Below, one piece after another: positions 10,728-21,956 of a stretch of 64,000 nt of DNA (positions are counted from its first letter, which is position 1; every line of letters starts with the position of its first letter). A program made the translations under genes and the position numbers. Below the pieces are notes generated by a model, which was not told the origin of the DNA, ran no database searches, and saw only the letters and a list, made by a program, of their open reading frames with translations. This DNA comes from Microdochium bolleyi (taxonomy: Eukaryota; Ascomycota; Sordariomycetes; Xylariales; Microdochiaceae), in the NCBI GenBank assembly GCA_001566295.1, contig KQ964248.1, positions 62,001 through 126,000 of the forward strand, written 5' to 3'.

Positions 10728-11625
10728 GGCTGTAGAGGTTTACGATTGACCTCTGTCGGTACGTTCGGATATTCTCTCGGTGCTGGAAAGGTTCTTGCGT
10801 GTATTCGCTGGGTGTGAGAGTGTTTCCAGGCGTCTGTTATGTGGTCGTATTGAGAGTCACGAAATTTTGAGGTTTGGAGGGGCAAGCTCCCGATTCGCCG
10901 GCTTATCGCTGGCGGGTGAATGTGGGGATGGCATGTAGCCCTGTCTGGATAAATCCGATGACTTCAATATTGCTCTCCATGTGCATCTTTCCCGAATTGC
11001 TCGGTGGACTTATTCATTGACTTCATAGCCGAGACAGTCTATTTAGGCTTGTTGGATATCTCTAGATATTGTGAGGGCAAATTGCCTCGGATCATGTTCG
11101 CAATGGTGGCAGGTGTCCATCAAGTGCCCCCATCATTGACGGTTCCAGTGAGGTCATCCAAATGCCAGGCCAGGCCAGGCCGGCAGTGCAGGTGCAGCCA
11201 TGGTAGACGATCACCCAGTGCGTTGATGAGTCAAGGGTTCTTCTGCCTCTATTTGCTCCCGTGACGTGTCGGACCTTTTCCCTTGTCGCATGATTGTGTG
11301 TGCCTCAGTGTAAGATGCGTCTGAACAATTAAAGTCGTGCTTCCGTGCGAGTCAACCAAGCACGGCCGAGAAGTGGCCCTGTCCCGTGCTTGAGCCCCTC
11401 TCTCCTCCGCATGCAGCTATTTCCGGCCTGGCCTGGCCAGCCCAAACGCGGCCCATGCATCGACAGCTTCGGGAGCGCATCTGTGCCCACCAGCACCACC
11501 AACACCATTCCTGCTTGAATACCATCGAGAACGACTCATTCTCAGCGTGAACCGACACGCCTGCCCGACGACGACCCAATCCAGCCTACCCTTCCCCGAC
11601 TCGATCTCGAGCGACACTGCCCGCC
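10728..11625. other. Divergent promoter of ELP3 and the E2 gene
   Basis: About 900 bp between divergent genes. The last 200 bp before 11626 are C-rich on the plus strand, as in fungal 5' leaders. No coding region seen. Confidence 0.5.
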
Positions 11626-12438
11626 ATGTCGTCCAGGATCCGGCGGATAACCAAGGAGATGTCTGACATCGAGGCGGACCATGCTTCAAAGCTCTTCGTC
11701 TCCCCAGCCAACGGCTCCGACGTAACCCACCTCAAAGCGAGCATCCTCGGGCCTCCAGGAACCCCGTACGAGGGTGGCACCTTCATGGTCGACATCAAGA
11801 TCCCGAACGACTACCCCTTCCGCCCGCCGATCATGAAGTTCGACACCAAAGTCTGGCACCCGAACATCAGCAGCCAAACAGTACGTCTCCCCATCTTTGC
11901 AGTCTTTAGAGCCATGTGTTGTACTTCCCTTGTCGTTCGAAGACATTAGTGCACTTGAGCTGACGCTGCGACTGTTCTCCAGGGCGCCATCTGTCTCGAC
12001 ACCCTCAGCACTCGCTGGTCCCCCGTCATGACCATCCGCAGCACGCTGCTCTCACTCCAGTCGCTATTCGAGAGCCCCGAGCCCAAGGACCCGCAAGACG
12101 CCGAGGTCGCCAAGATGATGATCAACGACCTCGACGGGTTCAACCGCAAGGCGCACGAGTGGGCAGTGCGGCACGCGGGTGCCCCCCACAATCCCAAGCT
12201 CCAGTCCGTGACGCCTCGGTCGGCCATGCAGGTCTCGCAGTCGCCCGCCGACGACGTCCGCAGGTACCAGGGTTACAACAGGGCGCTCGTGGACCGCTTC
12301 GTCAACATGGGCTTCGACGTCGATCGCGTGGTCGAGGCCTTCACCTTCGTGGGCATCGACAAGAACAACGGACTCGACTACGAGCTGGAGGAGGCATACA
12401 TGGGCGACATCACTGCTCGTCTTCTGGGTGAGCCATGA
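11626..12438 (+). CDS. Ubiquitin-conjugating enzyme E2 with C-terminal UBA domain (Ubc1/UBE2K type)
   Basis: Class II E2 that accepts ubiquitin from E1 as a thioester and extends or attaches chains on substrates. Exons 11626..11880 and 11983..12438 give 236 residues; the 102-nt phase-0 intron has a GTACGT donor and CTCCAG acceptor. The UBC fold (residues 1-150) has LGPPGTPYEGGTF, the HPN motif in VWHPNIS and the active-site Cys89 in GAICLDTLS, followed by WSPVMTIRSTLLSLQ. After a short linker (QSVTPRSAMQ) the C-terminal 50 residues form a UBA domain: RALVDRFVNMGFDVDRVVEA, then LEEAYMGDITARLLGEP. The two-domain layout separates it from Ubc4/5 and matches yeast Ubc1, whose roles are in ER-associated and short-lived protein degradation. 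Confidence 0.93.
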
Positions 12439-13412
12439 GCGGATTGGTGGCGATCCCTCGGTTTATCTATCTTAATCTTTTTTCTTTATCAATCATCAGC
12501 AACTTGCACATGGGCGGCGTTTCACAGCGTGAAGCTTGAGGAAGAGGAACATCTCGCGTATTCCGGTGAAGGGAGCGGTGCCTCGTATCCATCGTGGCTA
12601 TCACGACGGGCGGCGGGACACGGCGATATGAACTTTTTTCACATGTCAGTTTCATGTTAGTATTTCTCAGCAAGAGTTCAATAGGTTCGATGCCCAAGCG
12701 TCACACAACATATCTTTAGGAGCCGGGCCAGTTTCTCACCTCAGCGTGAAGGGGTCTGTGGTGCCGTCGTGTATCATGCTGCTCGTCCAGCCACCTGCGT
12801 GGAAGAAATAAGTGTTTTCAAAACTGGAAATCAGCATTGGTAGTCTATCGTGTCTCGTCCTAAGTATGGCCCACTCGTTCTCTGTGCCGATGCCGTCACG
12901 GACTGATTCGCTGGACCAGCAGCCACGTGCGCCACTCTGTTCTGATGTTCATACACCTTCGGGCGCAGGCCGCCACCGTGATGAGCGAGCTCTAGTCGAT
13001 CTCCTGCCGACAAGTGGTCTCACATAGTCATCCTACTCGAGCGTTCTCTGTCCGACGCAACTATGTATGCGGGATGACGATGACGATGCTAGCTCCCACA
13101 AAGCAAATCCGTTTACTTTGATCTGTCTTGACCTTATTTAGAGATTCTCGCTGGATCAGCGCCAGCCAGATGCCATAACCGGTTGAACGTCCTGTACGGA
13201 TACCATCGTGTCATACCACAAGCAGGCCTGCTCGATTCCCGAAGACGTCAAGACGTCGAACGCGGCAGCAAATTCTCGTCGGGCCGCGAACCTGGAATAC
13301 ACTCGGCGGGAACGAGTCGCTCGGGGCCTCTGTGTTGCGGTGCTGTTTAGAAAGACCATCGACGCCGTGGGGTAGGTTCCTTCTCGGTATGCTCCTCTTT
13401 TGTAGGCTCCTT
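12439..13412. other. Convergent intergenic region
   Basis: Downstream of both the E2 gene (+) and Dcp1 (-). No convincing gene, only short motif-free frames. Confidence 0.5.
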
Positions 13413-14144
13413 CTAGGCCACATTTCCAAAGAGGGCGCTCAGGCTTAGTCTCCGGCCAAGCGCCTGTAGTGCCGGCCCCATCTGGGCGTCATGGGCTTGT
13501 TGGTGGTACTCAAGGCCGGCAGCTTGGCGCTGTGCCCTTGCCGCGCGAACACTTGCCCATAGACTCCTGACCTGCTCGGACATGTCTTTCCGCTCCACTT
13601 CGTTGTCGTAGTGCGTCCATACGCCATAGGTCCGTGGCTGGTCAAGCGTCGAGTCTTGGTCCTCCAGCGCAAACATCAGCAAGCCATCCTGGAATTCGAT
13701 GGAGCTGACGGTGCTCAGGTCGAGGATGAAGTTGTCGAGCCCCTTGCGATTCAGGACAATCACGCAGGCGTTGCTGCCGAGATCTTGCGCAGGGTGGCCG
13801 CCCTGGAGGCAGACAAAGACGGTTCCTTCTACGGTGCCACGTTCCCAGGTCATCGAGGAGTACGACAAGGTGTAGACGACGCCGTTAACGGCGTGGAAGA
13901 GGACATCGGTGATGCTGGGCAGGTAGCGCTTGAGAACGCTGAGGTTGAGGTCTCGTATGCTCATCGTGCTCCGGTTGGCGAGGTGTGCCGCGGCCGATGG
14001 GGCATCTGCGCTCATGTAGTATGGGGTGTCGGACTCGTAGTCGGAGGTTTGGACGACCTGGGCCTGAGCCTGAAGGTGCTGGGATCGCGTTCGGGCGTGG
14101 CCGCCGCCCGCGCCTTTGTTCTTCCGCGGCGTTGGTCGTGACAT
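13413..14144 (-). CDS. DCP1: mRNA-decapping enzyme subunit Dcp1
   Basis: Activator subunit of the Dcp1-Dcp2 decapping complex, acting in cytoplasmic mRNA turnover and P-bodies. The 243-residue product starts at MSRPTPRKNKG; the longer upstream frame reaching 14402 is not conserved-looking. After a low-complexity N-terminus the EVH1/PH-like Dcp1 fold begins with DLNLSVLKRYLPSITDVL. It continues through VVYTLSYSSMTWERGTVEGT and FVCLQGG to VIVLNRKGLDNFILDL, corresponding to the conserved 'NRRGLENF' region, and IEFQDGLLMFALED. A final helix (MSEQVRSLWASVRAA) closes the fold. The short C-terminal tail after about residue 205 is alanine/glutamine-rich. Family identity rests on this ordered set of Dcp1 signatures. 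Confidence 0.85.
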   Translation of the reverse strand: MSRPTPRKNKGAGGGHARTRSQHLQAQAQVVQTSDYESDTPYYMSADAPSAAAHLANRSTMSIRDLNLSVLKRYLPSITDVLFHAVNGVVYTLSYSSMTWERGTVEGTVFVCLQGGHPAQDLGSNACVIVLNRKGLDNFILDLSTVSSIEFQDGLLMFALEDQDSTLDQPRTYGVWTHYDNEVERKDMSEQVRSLWASVRAARAQRQAAGLEYHQQAHDAQMGPALQALGRRLSLSALFGNVA

Positions 14145-15273
14145 GCTGGCAGATGGGCCGTTGGTGTTTGATTGCAGTGTGCACGTGTACTGAAGACGGT
14201 TGTCGCTAGAATGCTGAGCTGGATCGTCAGTCGTTGGTTGTATGCATGTGGTTGGGCTCTGGTAGCAAGCGCGCGGCGCGGCGCGGAGAGCTGCCACATC
14301 CAGCATTGCGGAGCCAAAGCTTGGCTGCAGAGCGGGCCATGGATAATTGTACGCAGACGTCAGAGGCCAGGGGAGCTGTGCCCCTCCATTCCACCCATTC
14401 AAGATGATCAGGGCGGGCAGATGCAGCCAGAGTCATGCCTGCCGCGCCCCTGCAGGAAATCTCATGCTTCGTATCCAGGCCTGTCGGTCCTTGATTGTTC
14501 GATGACGATGTCGTGTGTTGGTGCTCATCGCCGGACATCTCTTCCGTGGTTATGTGTCTCTGCCTTAGGGAGCACAAGGAGTCGAAGAACCAGGCCTACC
14601 ATGGACCGAGTCCATGAGGACGGGTTTTTGATTGTCCAAATTGGCATTAACAAGCGGTGCATGATCCAAGACGTGAGCGTGGCATATGGGATGGGCGTGG
14701 TGACTACCGATATCAAAGCTCACTCTGCCCGTCAGCTCGGCTTCGTGGCCATGAGTGCCAAGATTAGCGACGAGCAAGAAACAGGGACAAGAAGACACGG
14801 TCTATGGATGCGAGGTCTTTATAGGTACACTAGAGCCAGGCAGCAGAGGCAGCAAAGAGTCTCATGGATCCCGCTCGACCTGTCGGCAGCGCTCTGCTTA
14901 AGCTTAATTCCTAGTGCTGGTCACCAGATCCCTGGATCTGCCCCCTCCCTCCCTGCTGCCCCGGGCTTGCTGCACAGCCCTCTCTGCCGACTCCACCCCT
15001 CCTCCACCATCAACGTCACCTGCACCCGCCGCCTTAGCTCGTCATTTGCACCGGCTTCCTCTCTTGGCCACGTTCCGATCTTCAGTCTTTTCGCCGGGTC
15101 TCGTCATGATTGTCTTTCGCCTCCTTGCTTCTCTTGTTGCTCGACCCGTTCATCGTGCCCAGTAGCTCGACGCTGCTCCCCGTTTCCTTCCACGGCCGTG
15201 GGCGCTGTGCTCTAGCTCGCTCGCCTCGAGACGCACGCCGACGACGCCTGCCTGGAGCTCACTGCCCTCCACG
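14145..15273. other. Divergent promoter of DCP1 and the 5-phosphatase gene
   Basis: The last 350 bp before 15274 are strongly pyrimidine-rich on the plus strand, as in fungal promoter/5' leader sequence. Overlapping frames up to 347 codons lack motifs. Confidence 0.5.
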
Positions 15274-18200
15274 ATGCCTTCTTCCAAGCACGCCCCGTCG
15301 GCGACCGACGACCAGTCAGAACCTGTGGAGTCGCCGTCAACAGCCCACTACTCGCTCTCTCGAGCTGTTCATGCACGGCGCAAAGAGTACACACGGAAAC
15401 ACCGCATACGCATAAAGATCGGCACCTGGAACGTCGCAGCGTCCCCCGGCACGGATAAGGACCTGGCCTCCTGGTTCATAGATGGACAAGGCTTGAAGCC
15501 CAATGCAGACTCCTATCTCGCCAACCTACACCTGTCAGAGACCAGTGTTCTCGAGGGCGAAGAACGGAAGAACCGAGACGCGCAAGGTGGCTCAGCACAG
15601 TCCGACCGTAATCACCCTGGAGGGGATGAGCCTTCGGTACGGTTGCTTGGGGGCGATGAGATTGGCCTGTATGTACTGGGACTCCAGGAGGTTGTCAGTC
15701 TCAACCTCGTCCAGCAATCGCTCTATACAGACTCTACCACGGTCGCAAAATGGAAAGATGCTATAGAGGCCGGCCTGCCGAAGGGTTACGAACTCGTTGC
15801 GTGCCAGCAAATGGTCGGCCTGCTGCTCCTCATATATGCATCTACGGAAGTTGCTGCAACGATTTCAAACGAGTCCACCGTGTCCGTGGGCACAGGCCTA
15901 CTGGGCTACATGGGAAACAAAGGGGCTATATCGTCCCGTATACTCCTCGGCGAGACAACCAGTGTGGTCTTTGCCAACTGCCATCTTTCCTCTGGGCACG
16001 ATCAAGCATCGCTCGAGCGGCGGTGGTGGGATTATGGCAAGATTCTCTCTCAGACTCGTTTCGCTCCCATAAGCCTTACTGGGGTGGAAGAGGACGAAGA
16101 GGCAAAGATTGGAGACGAAGACTACGCTTTCCTGTTTGGAGATCTCAACTTTCGGCTTGATGGCCTGCCTGGGGACGACATCAAGCGGATTCTGACCCTG
16201 CACACGACTGGAGAGTACGACCTGAGCAATCGCAGCAGAAAGACGCTCAGCGGCGAAGAGGCTGTCATCGTGAATCATAATAGCTCCGAGCATGACCCTG
16301 ATGGCACCAAAACACCAGGCATGGTCTCGAGAGAAACATCTTTCAACGATAATGGCGACGACGACGACAACGCCGAGCTCCCCGATCCTGACGACTTTAT
16401 GCCAAATCCGCATGATGACCCAGCTTCTCTGCAAGCGACTCTGGACTCTCTCCTTCCCCACGATCAGCTTGGGCGCACAATCAAGGACCGAAAAGCTCTG
16501 CACGAGGGGTGGCGTGAAGGTCCGATCACATTCCTTCCAACGTACAAATATGATGTAGGCACGACTGGTCACTTCGATTCGTCTGAGAAGAGACGAGCAC
16601 CTAGTTGGTGCGATCGGATTCTGTACCGCACCCGCAAGAACTACCAAGACTACGAGCACAAAGTCCAAGATGAAGCTGAGGCGCGCAAAAAAGACGACGA
16701 CATGCGAAAGCGAGGCATCGATGCAGCTGCTGATGATGAGAGTGTCCTCTTTGACTATAACCCAGCGTCCGATGGTGCGCCTAACGGCACTCCAGCTCCG
16801 ACAAGCGAGAACTTGTACGACTACGATGAATATGATGCTAGCGAGGACGAGATGGGTGGTGTCGATGCGGCAGCTACTGATCGGGATGAGGTCGACCTCA
16901 ACATCTATACCAGCCATCACCGTATCACTTCTTCTGATCATAAACCGCTTGTTGGCATTTTCACGCTGGACTACGACGCAGTTGTTCCAGACTTGAAGGC
17001 CAAGGTCCACGCCGAGGTGGCTAAGGAACTGGACCGGGCAGAGAACGAAGGCAGGCCGGGCATAACCATTGTCGTGGATGGCAAGGACGCCGGTGGATCT
17101 CAAAACAGCACCGGCGATCACGACGGGGGTATTGTCGACTTCGGGCAGGCTGCGTTCCTACGCAAGAAAACCCAGACTTTGACCATCGCCAACACTGGTC
17201 GAGTCCCGGCCACCTTCAAGTTTTTGGACAAGTCCGATGCTGCGGACGGCTCGACATGGCAGGCCCGCTGGTTGCATACAGCATTTGCATCGGACGAAGA
17301 GAAGCTGGCGCAAGGGACCGATTCCAGTGATGTGACACTGGAGCCTGGCGAGACCATCAATGTGGTATTGACAATCGACGTCAGAAATATATCGCTCGTG
17401 CGTGCTCTCAATGCGGCAACGGCAGAATTGGAAGAAGTGCTGGTGTTACGGGTCACTGGAGGCCGGGATCATTTCGTGCCTGTACGGGCCACCTGGAAGC
17501 CCACATGCTTTGGGCGATCCCTTGAGGAACTCATACGAATACCTCAGGGTGGAATAGATGCTCTGGTGAGGGAGAAGCAGGTCAGGGGTGCTATCCCGCC
17601 CAGCTTCGAGGTGCAGAATTCGTCGCCAGCCGAGCTGTACAGGCTGACGGAAGCCATCGAAACTCTGTCGGAGAGGGCGGCGGCCGACGAAAGCATGTTA
17701 GACGACTGTGGGATACCACGCGACTTTCCTGGGTGGCCCTTTCCCTACGCTTTCCGTTCTGCAGCGGTGACAGAAGCACACGCCGCGCATCTGGAGACAA
17801 TAGTAGAGGCGCTCGAAGCCGGCAAGCCGATTCTAGAGGTCCTCAATGCTGAGGTACCGACGCAGCAGCGCCTCGAGGCAGTGTGCAAGGCGTTGATCCT
17901 CTTCCTGCGCAGCATGCCCGACGGCATCATATCAGCCTCTCTATGGTCCCAGATCGAGAGCGCGTTACCTGACCTCGGCAAGCCCGGAGGGGCTTCGACC
18001 AGTATTGAGCAGAGCAAGACCATAATTCTCGACATACTCGCCACGTCACCTTACAACAACATCTCGTTCGTGTTTCTCACGTCCATGCTGAGTAAGATCG
18101 CGAACGATATCAACCCACTGAACAAGGCCGAGCTCGAGGCCCTTGCCCACAAGAGCGGTGGAGGTAGCAGCGGTAACATCGCCTCGCGGACCATCCGCGG

Positions 18201-18537
18201 TGCGATCGGAGTGTCTCGCGGCCTCAGTTTTCGTCGCGCGCAGGGGGCTGGCGCATCCAGCGGGAACAGAATAGACGATGACACATCCAAGTCCGGCGAG
18301 ACTGTAGACGAGGCGGCCGTGGACCGGCGCATGGCGTGGGAGCGCAAGGCCGCCGAGATCATCGGCGTCGCGATGTGCCGTCCTGTATCGGGGTCTGACC
18401 ACCAAAGCACCGCAGCCGAGGACAGTGCAGCACCACTCACGTCGCCGACGTCGCCGCGCGAGAAAAGGGTCACGGAGCAGGACAAGATGGCCGGGCTCGT
18501 GGTGATTTTCTTCCGAAAGGATGAGAATGGGGTATAA
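15274..18537 (+). CDS. OCRL/INPP5-like inositol polyphosphate 5-phosphatase with C-terminal ASH-RhoGAP-like region
   Basis: Phosphoinositide 5-phosphatase removing the 5-phosphate of PI(4,5)P2-type lipids. Single exon, 1087 residues. The exonuclease/endonuclease/phosphatase fold begins with IGTWNVAASPG (about residue 49) and has the metal Glu in LGLQEVVSLN, then GNKGAI, FANCHLSSGHD, FLFGDLNFRLDG (motif 1), APSWCDRILYR (motif 2) and SSDHKPL. Acidic, low-complexity insertions between motifs make the domain longer than usual. After about residue 610 comes an ASH-like beta domain (VDFGQAAFLRKKTQTLTIAN). Next is a helical RhoGAP-like region with RRL-free but GAP-like spacing (VPTQQRLEAVCKALILFLRS, then LDILATSPYNNISFVFL). 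This order matches OCRL and its fungal relatives, which act on endosomal and Golgi membranes. I see no transmembrane segment. Confidence 0.9.
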   Translation: MPSSKHAPSATDDQSEPVESPSTAHYSLSRAVHARRKEYTRKHRIRIKIGTWNVAASPGTDKDLASWFIDGQGLKPNADSYLANLHLSETSVLEGEERKNRDAQGGSAQSDRNHPGGDEPSVRLLGGDEIGLYVLGLQEVVSLNLVQQSLYTDSTTVAKWKDAIEAGLPKGYELVACQQMVGLLLLIYASTEVAATISNESTVSVGTGLLGYMGNKGAISSRILLGETTSVVFANCHLSSGHDQASLERRWWDYGKILSQTRFAPISLTGVEEDEEAKIGDEDYAFLFGDLNFRLDGLPGDDIKRILTLHTTGEYDLSNRSRKTLSGEEAVIVNHNSSEHDPDGTKTPGMVSRETSFNDNGDDDDNAELPDPDDFMPNPHDDPASLQATLDSLLPHDQLGRTIKDRKALHEGWREGPITFLPTYKYDVGTTGHFDSSEKRRAPSWCDRILYRTRKNYQDYEHKVQDEAEARKKDDDMRKRGIDAAADDESVLFDYNPASDGAPNGTPAPTSENLYDYDEYDASEDEMGGVDAAATDRDEVDLNIYTSHHRITSSDHKPLVGIFTLDYDAVVPDLKAKVHAEVAKELDRAENEGRPGITIVVDGKDAGGSQNSTGDHDGGIVDFGQAAFLRKKTQTLTIANTGRVPATFKFLDKSDAADGSTWQARWLHTAFASDEEKLAQGTDSSDVTLEPGETINVVLTIDVRNISLVRALNAATAELEEVLVLRVTGGRDHFVPVRATWKPTCFGRSLEELIRIPQGGIDALVREKQVRGAIPPSFEVQNSSPAELYRLTEAIETLSERAAADESMLDDCGIPRDFPGWPFPYAFRSAAVTEAHAAHLETIVEALEAGKPILEVLNAEVPTQQRLEAVCKALILFLRSMPDGIISASLWSQIESALPDLGKPGGASTSIEQSKTIILDILATSPYNNISFVFLTSMLSKIANDINPLNKAELEALAHKSGGGSSGNIASRTIRGAIGVSRGLSFRRAQGAGASSGNRIDDDTSKSGETVDEAAVDRRMAWERKAAEIIGVAMCRPVSGSDHQSTAAEDSAAPLTSPTSPREKRVTEQDKMAGLVVIFFRKDENGV

Positions 18538-19120
18538 AGTCGGTTGCTGGAATAATACCGAGTGTTATGCGGCTTTTGGCACTAGAGGAGGGGCGTCTAA
18601 GGCATAGATCCGAATATCCACCCCCGCAGCGCTATTGCGCTACATTGCTGTTGTTTTCACCCGTTGAGACTCCCCTACGTAGACCATGATGCTTACAGAA
18701 GCATACATACAAAGCGTGCATATGAATACGAAAGCGATGGATCGATATCACAGTCGGTGCGGACACTCATGATTCTCTGCATAAGTATTGGCCGCATGGA
18801 CATAGAACACCGTGGGTTTGCGCTTCCACCTGGACGCGCGCCAATGATGAATGCTTGAGTAGATTATCCCTGATTATCGCATCGGTTTGCGATACGTTGT
18901 GCTGCTGTTCCAGGTGTCTGGGTGCGAACTGCTGCATTGGGACGGTGGCACGGCCAAGCAGCGTGAGTGCCTACGCATAGGTAAGTAAGTACGGAGCTAC
19001 TTTGGTAGTCGAATTACTCAAGTACCCGAACTGTCAGTGCCAAGGCCTAACAAGTCCCCAGAGAGTCTCAAGTGGTCGTCAACATCGCAACGCCAGCATG
19101 CGCCTCGCGGACTCCATTCC

Positions 19121-19136
19121 GGGGGGGGGGGGGGGG
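19121..19136 (+). repeat. Poly-G tract (16 G)
   Basis: Uninterrupted run of sixteen G, preceded by ATTCC and followed by TAAG. Confidence 0.9.
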
Positions 19137-21124
19137 TAAGGCTTCGGCATGGAACCACTGGGAGCCACACGAACCCCCCGGACCATCCTGCAGCAGACGA
19201 TTGCTTTGGGGGTCTCCCGTCAAGTCATGGAGCCAGGCTTATCGTACCCATCTTTGCTAATATCCTCGACATGGACCTGTTTCTATCGGCGGAGAGTATC
19301 AGCGCCCAGACTCTGGTGCATGCGTGACCCCAGCTTTCCCTTGATCGCCATCTTGGCAGTTAAACTGGAGCTCTATCTGGATACGTGGATCGCGGTGCAA
19401 GATGACGTCCATTGGACGAGACGACGGCACCGAGAATGTCAAAGTCGTCGTGCGCCGGTAGTGATCCGCGGAAGCCTTGGCGGGGCGGAGCGCCATGCCA
19501 CGAGATCGGCATGACCTGTCAGGGTCCACCGCCCGGGGATTTGCTCGTTAGCGACATAGTGAGCTAAGGCAAGGTAGGTATGTATTGTAATCACGAAGAA
19601 AACGCGGCTCCGAGCTGAGATGTCTCGGAGGGGCGGTGGGAGATCGCGGCTGGGCAGGCCGAGGCACACAAGTTGGGCCCTGCTGCTCGAATGATCTGAT
19701 ACCTGAGCAGGAACACTTTCAATATTGAAGTTGTCAGAACAACTGTGAGATCGAGCTTCATCCCGTGTGTGCTGCAGGGTCGATGATGTTACACTCTACC
19801 CCGGATTTCAGTGTGAGGCAGACGCCGTGCAGCAGGTCGTGCTGGATGAGGCAAATGATAAGCACCCGACAGCCAGAATAGGGAGTCTTGCCAAAGGGCC
19901 TCGCGCCCCTTGTCATTGATGGCGTGAACGTCGGGCGACGGACGTTGGATGTCGTCCGGGATGTGACCTGATCTGGGCAGCAGTGATTGGACGGTGGAGC
20001 CAGTCCTTATCTCTTGGCGCAAGCGCCACCAACCTTGAACGCCCGTGATAGCAGCCACTTGTTGCTCTGTCATCCATACGTACCTCAAGGTAGATGGCGG
20101 CCTTGTGCAACCTGGGGGTTGACCATGCGGGGGAATGTGTTGCAAAGCATCGCGGCTGGAATGTGCATCTCGGGCCTTCAGCTGAAGCAGTTGTGACACA
20201 GCCAAGAGGGTGTGCTCCCATATCCCACGCTGCTGTGAGCAGTGTTCCGAATTCAAGCTGGGGTCTGCATGCGTGCGCCCTGTCATGGTGCGCTATGGTC
20301 TTTGAGCTGAGGCCGACATAGCCGTTATCGTTGCTCTGGAGAGGCAGTGCGTCGATGATATTAGTCTTGCGGTGGAGGGTAAGGCGGGAGAATGGCACTA
20401 TCGCTGTGCTGTCCGCGCAACAAGAGGGATGTTCAGGCCTAAATAGCTTGGCCGGCGCGGCCAAGAAGGGAGCCGATCGAGTAGTGGATGGTTGTGGTTG
20501 TGACAGTTGTGGTGATGATGGATGATGATGACGGGGAAGCAGCAGCCGTGACGCACTCCACCAGCGGGCGGCAGGGCAGGGCAGGCGCGGCGGGGCCCCT
20601 GCACTTCCAGAACTCGTCCTTGCAAGGTGACCATTGGGTCCTCTTCTTATCTCAAGCCAACGACATTGATGCTTCCCTCGCCTATTCCGCAGCATTGCTC
20701 CGCCGGCTCATTCGGCATCTCCAGCGGCAGCCATGTCTGCCTCTTCAGTCCGACACCGGCCTTTCTTTGGCTTCCACCACAGCCCATGTCCCGCAGCACC
20801 ATTCACCCGACGCTGGCCCAGTCCCAGATCGAGCTCTTCACCCTCTTGCGAATGGATGTCCAGAGAGCGAATCAAGTTCTCCAAGATGCCGTGTCTCCAT
20901 GACACAAGCTGGCTCTTCCTGTCAATGGCCATGCCCCATGCCCCTTCGACCAGAGCCGATCCCGCTCAGGAACGCCGCCGTGCCCGACCCATGCCATGCG
21001 TCCTCACGAACCCCGAGATGGGCTGCTCACACAGCCCCGGGTCTTGACGCGTGCCAAGGTGTCCCCGTTCGAGAATGCACTTCGGAAAGGGCTTGACGGG
21101 GCTCGCGCAAAGGCGGCAGTTGGC

Positions 21125-21202
21125 CTTATCAGCAAGTGCTCCACCTGCTGCACTTGGGGCTGAAGGTTGACCCCGGAGCTGGGCAACTCCTTGGCAGATA
21201 AG
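21125..21202. promoter_or_regulatory. Pair of inverted GATA-factor sites upstream of the ammonium transporter
   Basis: CTTATC at 21125-21130 and AGATAAG at 21196-21202 match the HGATAR consensus bound by AreA/Nit2-type nitrogen regulators. They lie in opposite orientation about 70 bp apart, some 760-830 bp before the ATG. Ammonium permeases are known targets of nitrogen catabolite control, but the distance is large and such sites also occur by chance. Confidence 0.4.
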
Positions 21203-21956
21203 CCCTTCTCGTCCGCATCTCGCCCTCTGATTGGCCAGGCCTCGTCTAAGACGATGGGACGAGGTCAAGCCCAACATCACATCACGGGGGGTTCAGTTAG
21301 CAGTCTCGCACCGAGGCTGAGTCTGACCTCGCTCTGGAGGACCCGCGCCTCAGGCAAGTAAGTGCGAGAGAGGGAGCTGGGCGAATAGTCGAGCGGTCGA
21401 TGTTGCCGTCGTGAGGAGGCATGCTGCCGGCTCACATGCCATGTTGCAGGGACGCAAGAAAGTGTAGTTGCATTGGCAAGGGACCAGAAGCAACAGCATC
21501 CTTCTCAGGGTCGAACTGCAACGCCAGCTATGCAGGTAATCAAACTGCGTTCCTGGGGTGTGCCGCCAAAGAACTCGAGGGTTGTCCCACTCCTGACCAA
21601 CCGACAAACCCAGTCGACTCATTTTAGCTTGCCTGTACGGAGGATGTTGGTTGTGGCCACGGGCCTGTCTATCAAAGCTGGAGACAGCCAAGTGGAACGC
21701 GTCGTCCTTCCGGAGGACCTCTCGAACCTCTTTAGGACCAACCCCCGAGCAGGGGAGTTCATGCTCCTTGTGTCCGGCTCTGCTTTCGTATTTAGAGGCC
21801 CTGCCACCCCCGGCCATCGAGCTTCGTCTTGCCCCTGGATCCCTCAGCAGTGCCTCCTCAACTGATCACCGACACCTCCCAGCAAGAGGTTCTGTGACTG
21901 GCAGAGTCCGACCTTTGACAACGTCTCATCGCTCTCCGTCTCTACACGAGCTCAAA

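Larger units (their letters stand above)
18538..21956. other. 3.4-kb non-coding region upstream of the ammonium transporter
   Basis: No frame with recognisable protein signatures on either strand, and no tRNA. It contains a 16-G run (19121-19136), GATA-type sites near 21125-21202 and pyrimidine-rich sequence before the transporter ATG. It may be a long regulatory region or hold an unrecognised non-coding transcript. Confidence 0.5.

Noticed and set aside
14172..15215. 347-codon plus-strand frame upstream of the 5-phosphatase
   Set aside because: Overlaps Dcp1 antisense and a pyrimidine-rich leader; not protein-like.
15898..17121. 407-codon minus-strand frame
   Set aside because: Antisense of the OCRL-like phosphatase; no domain recognised.
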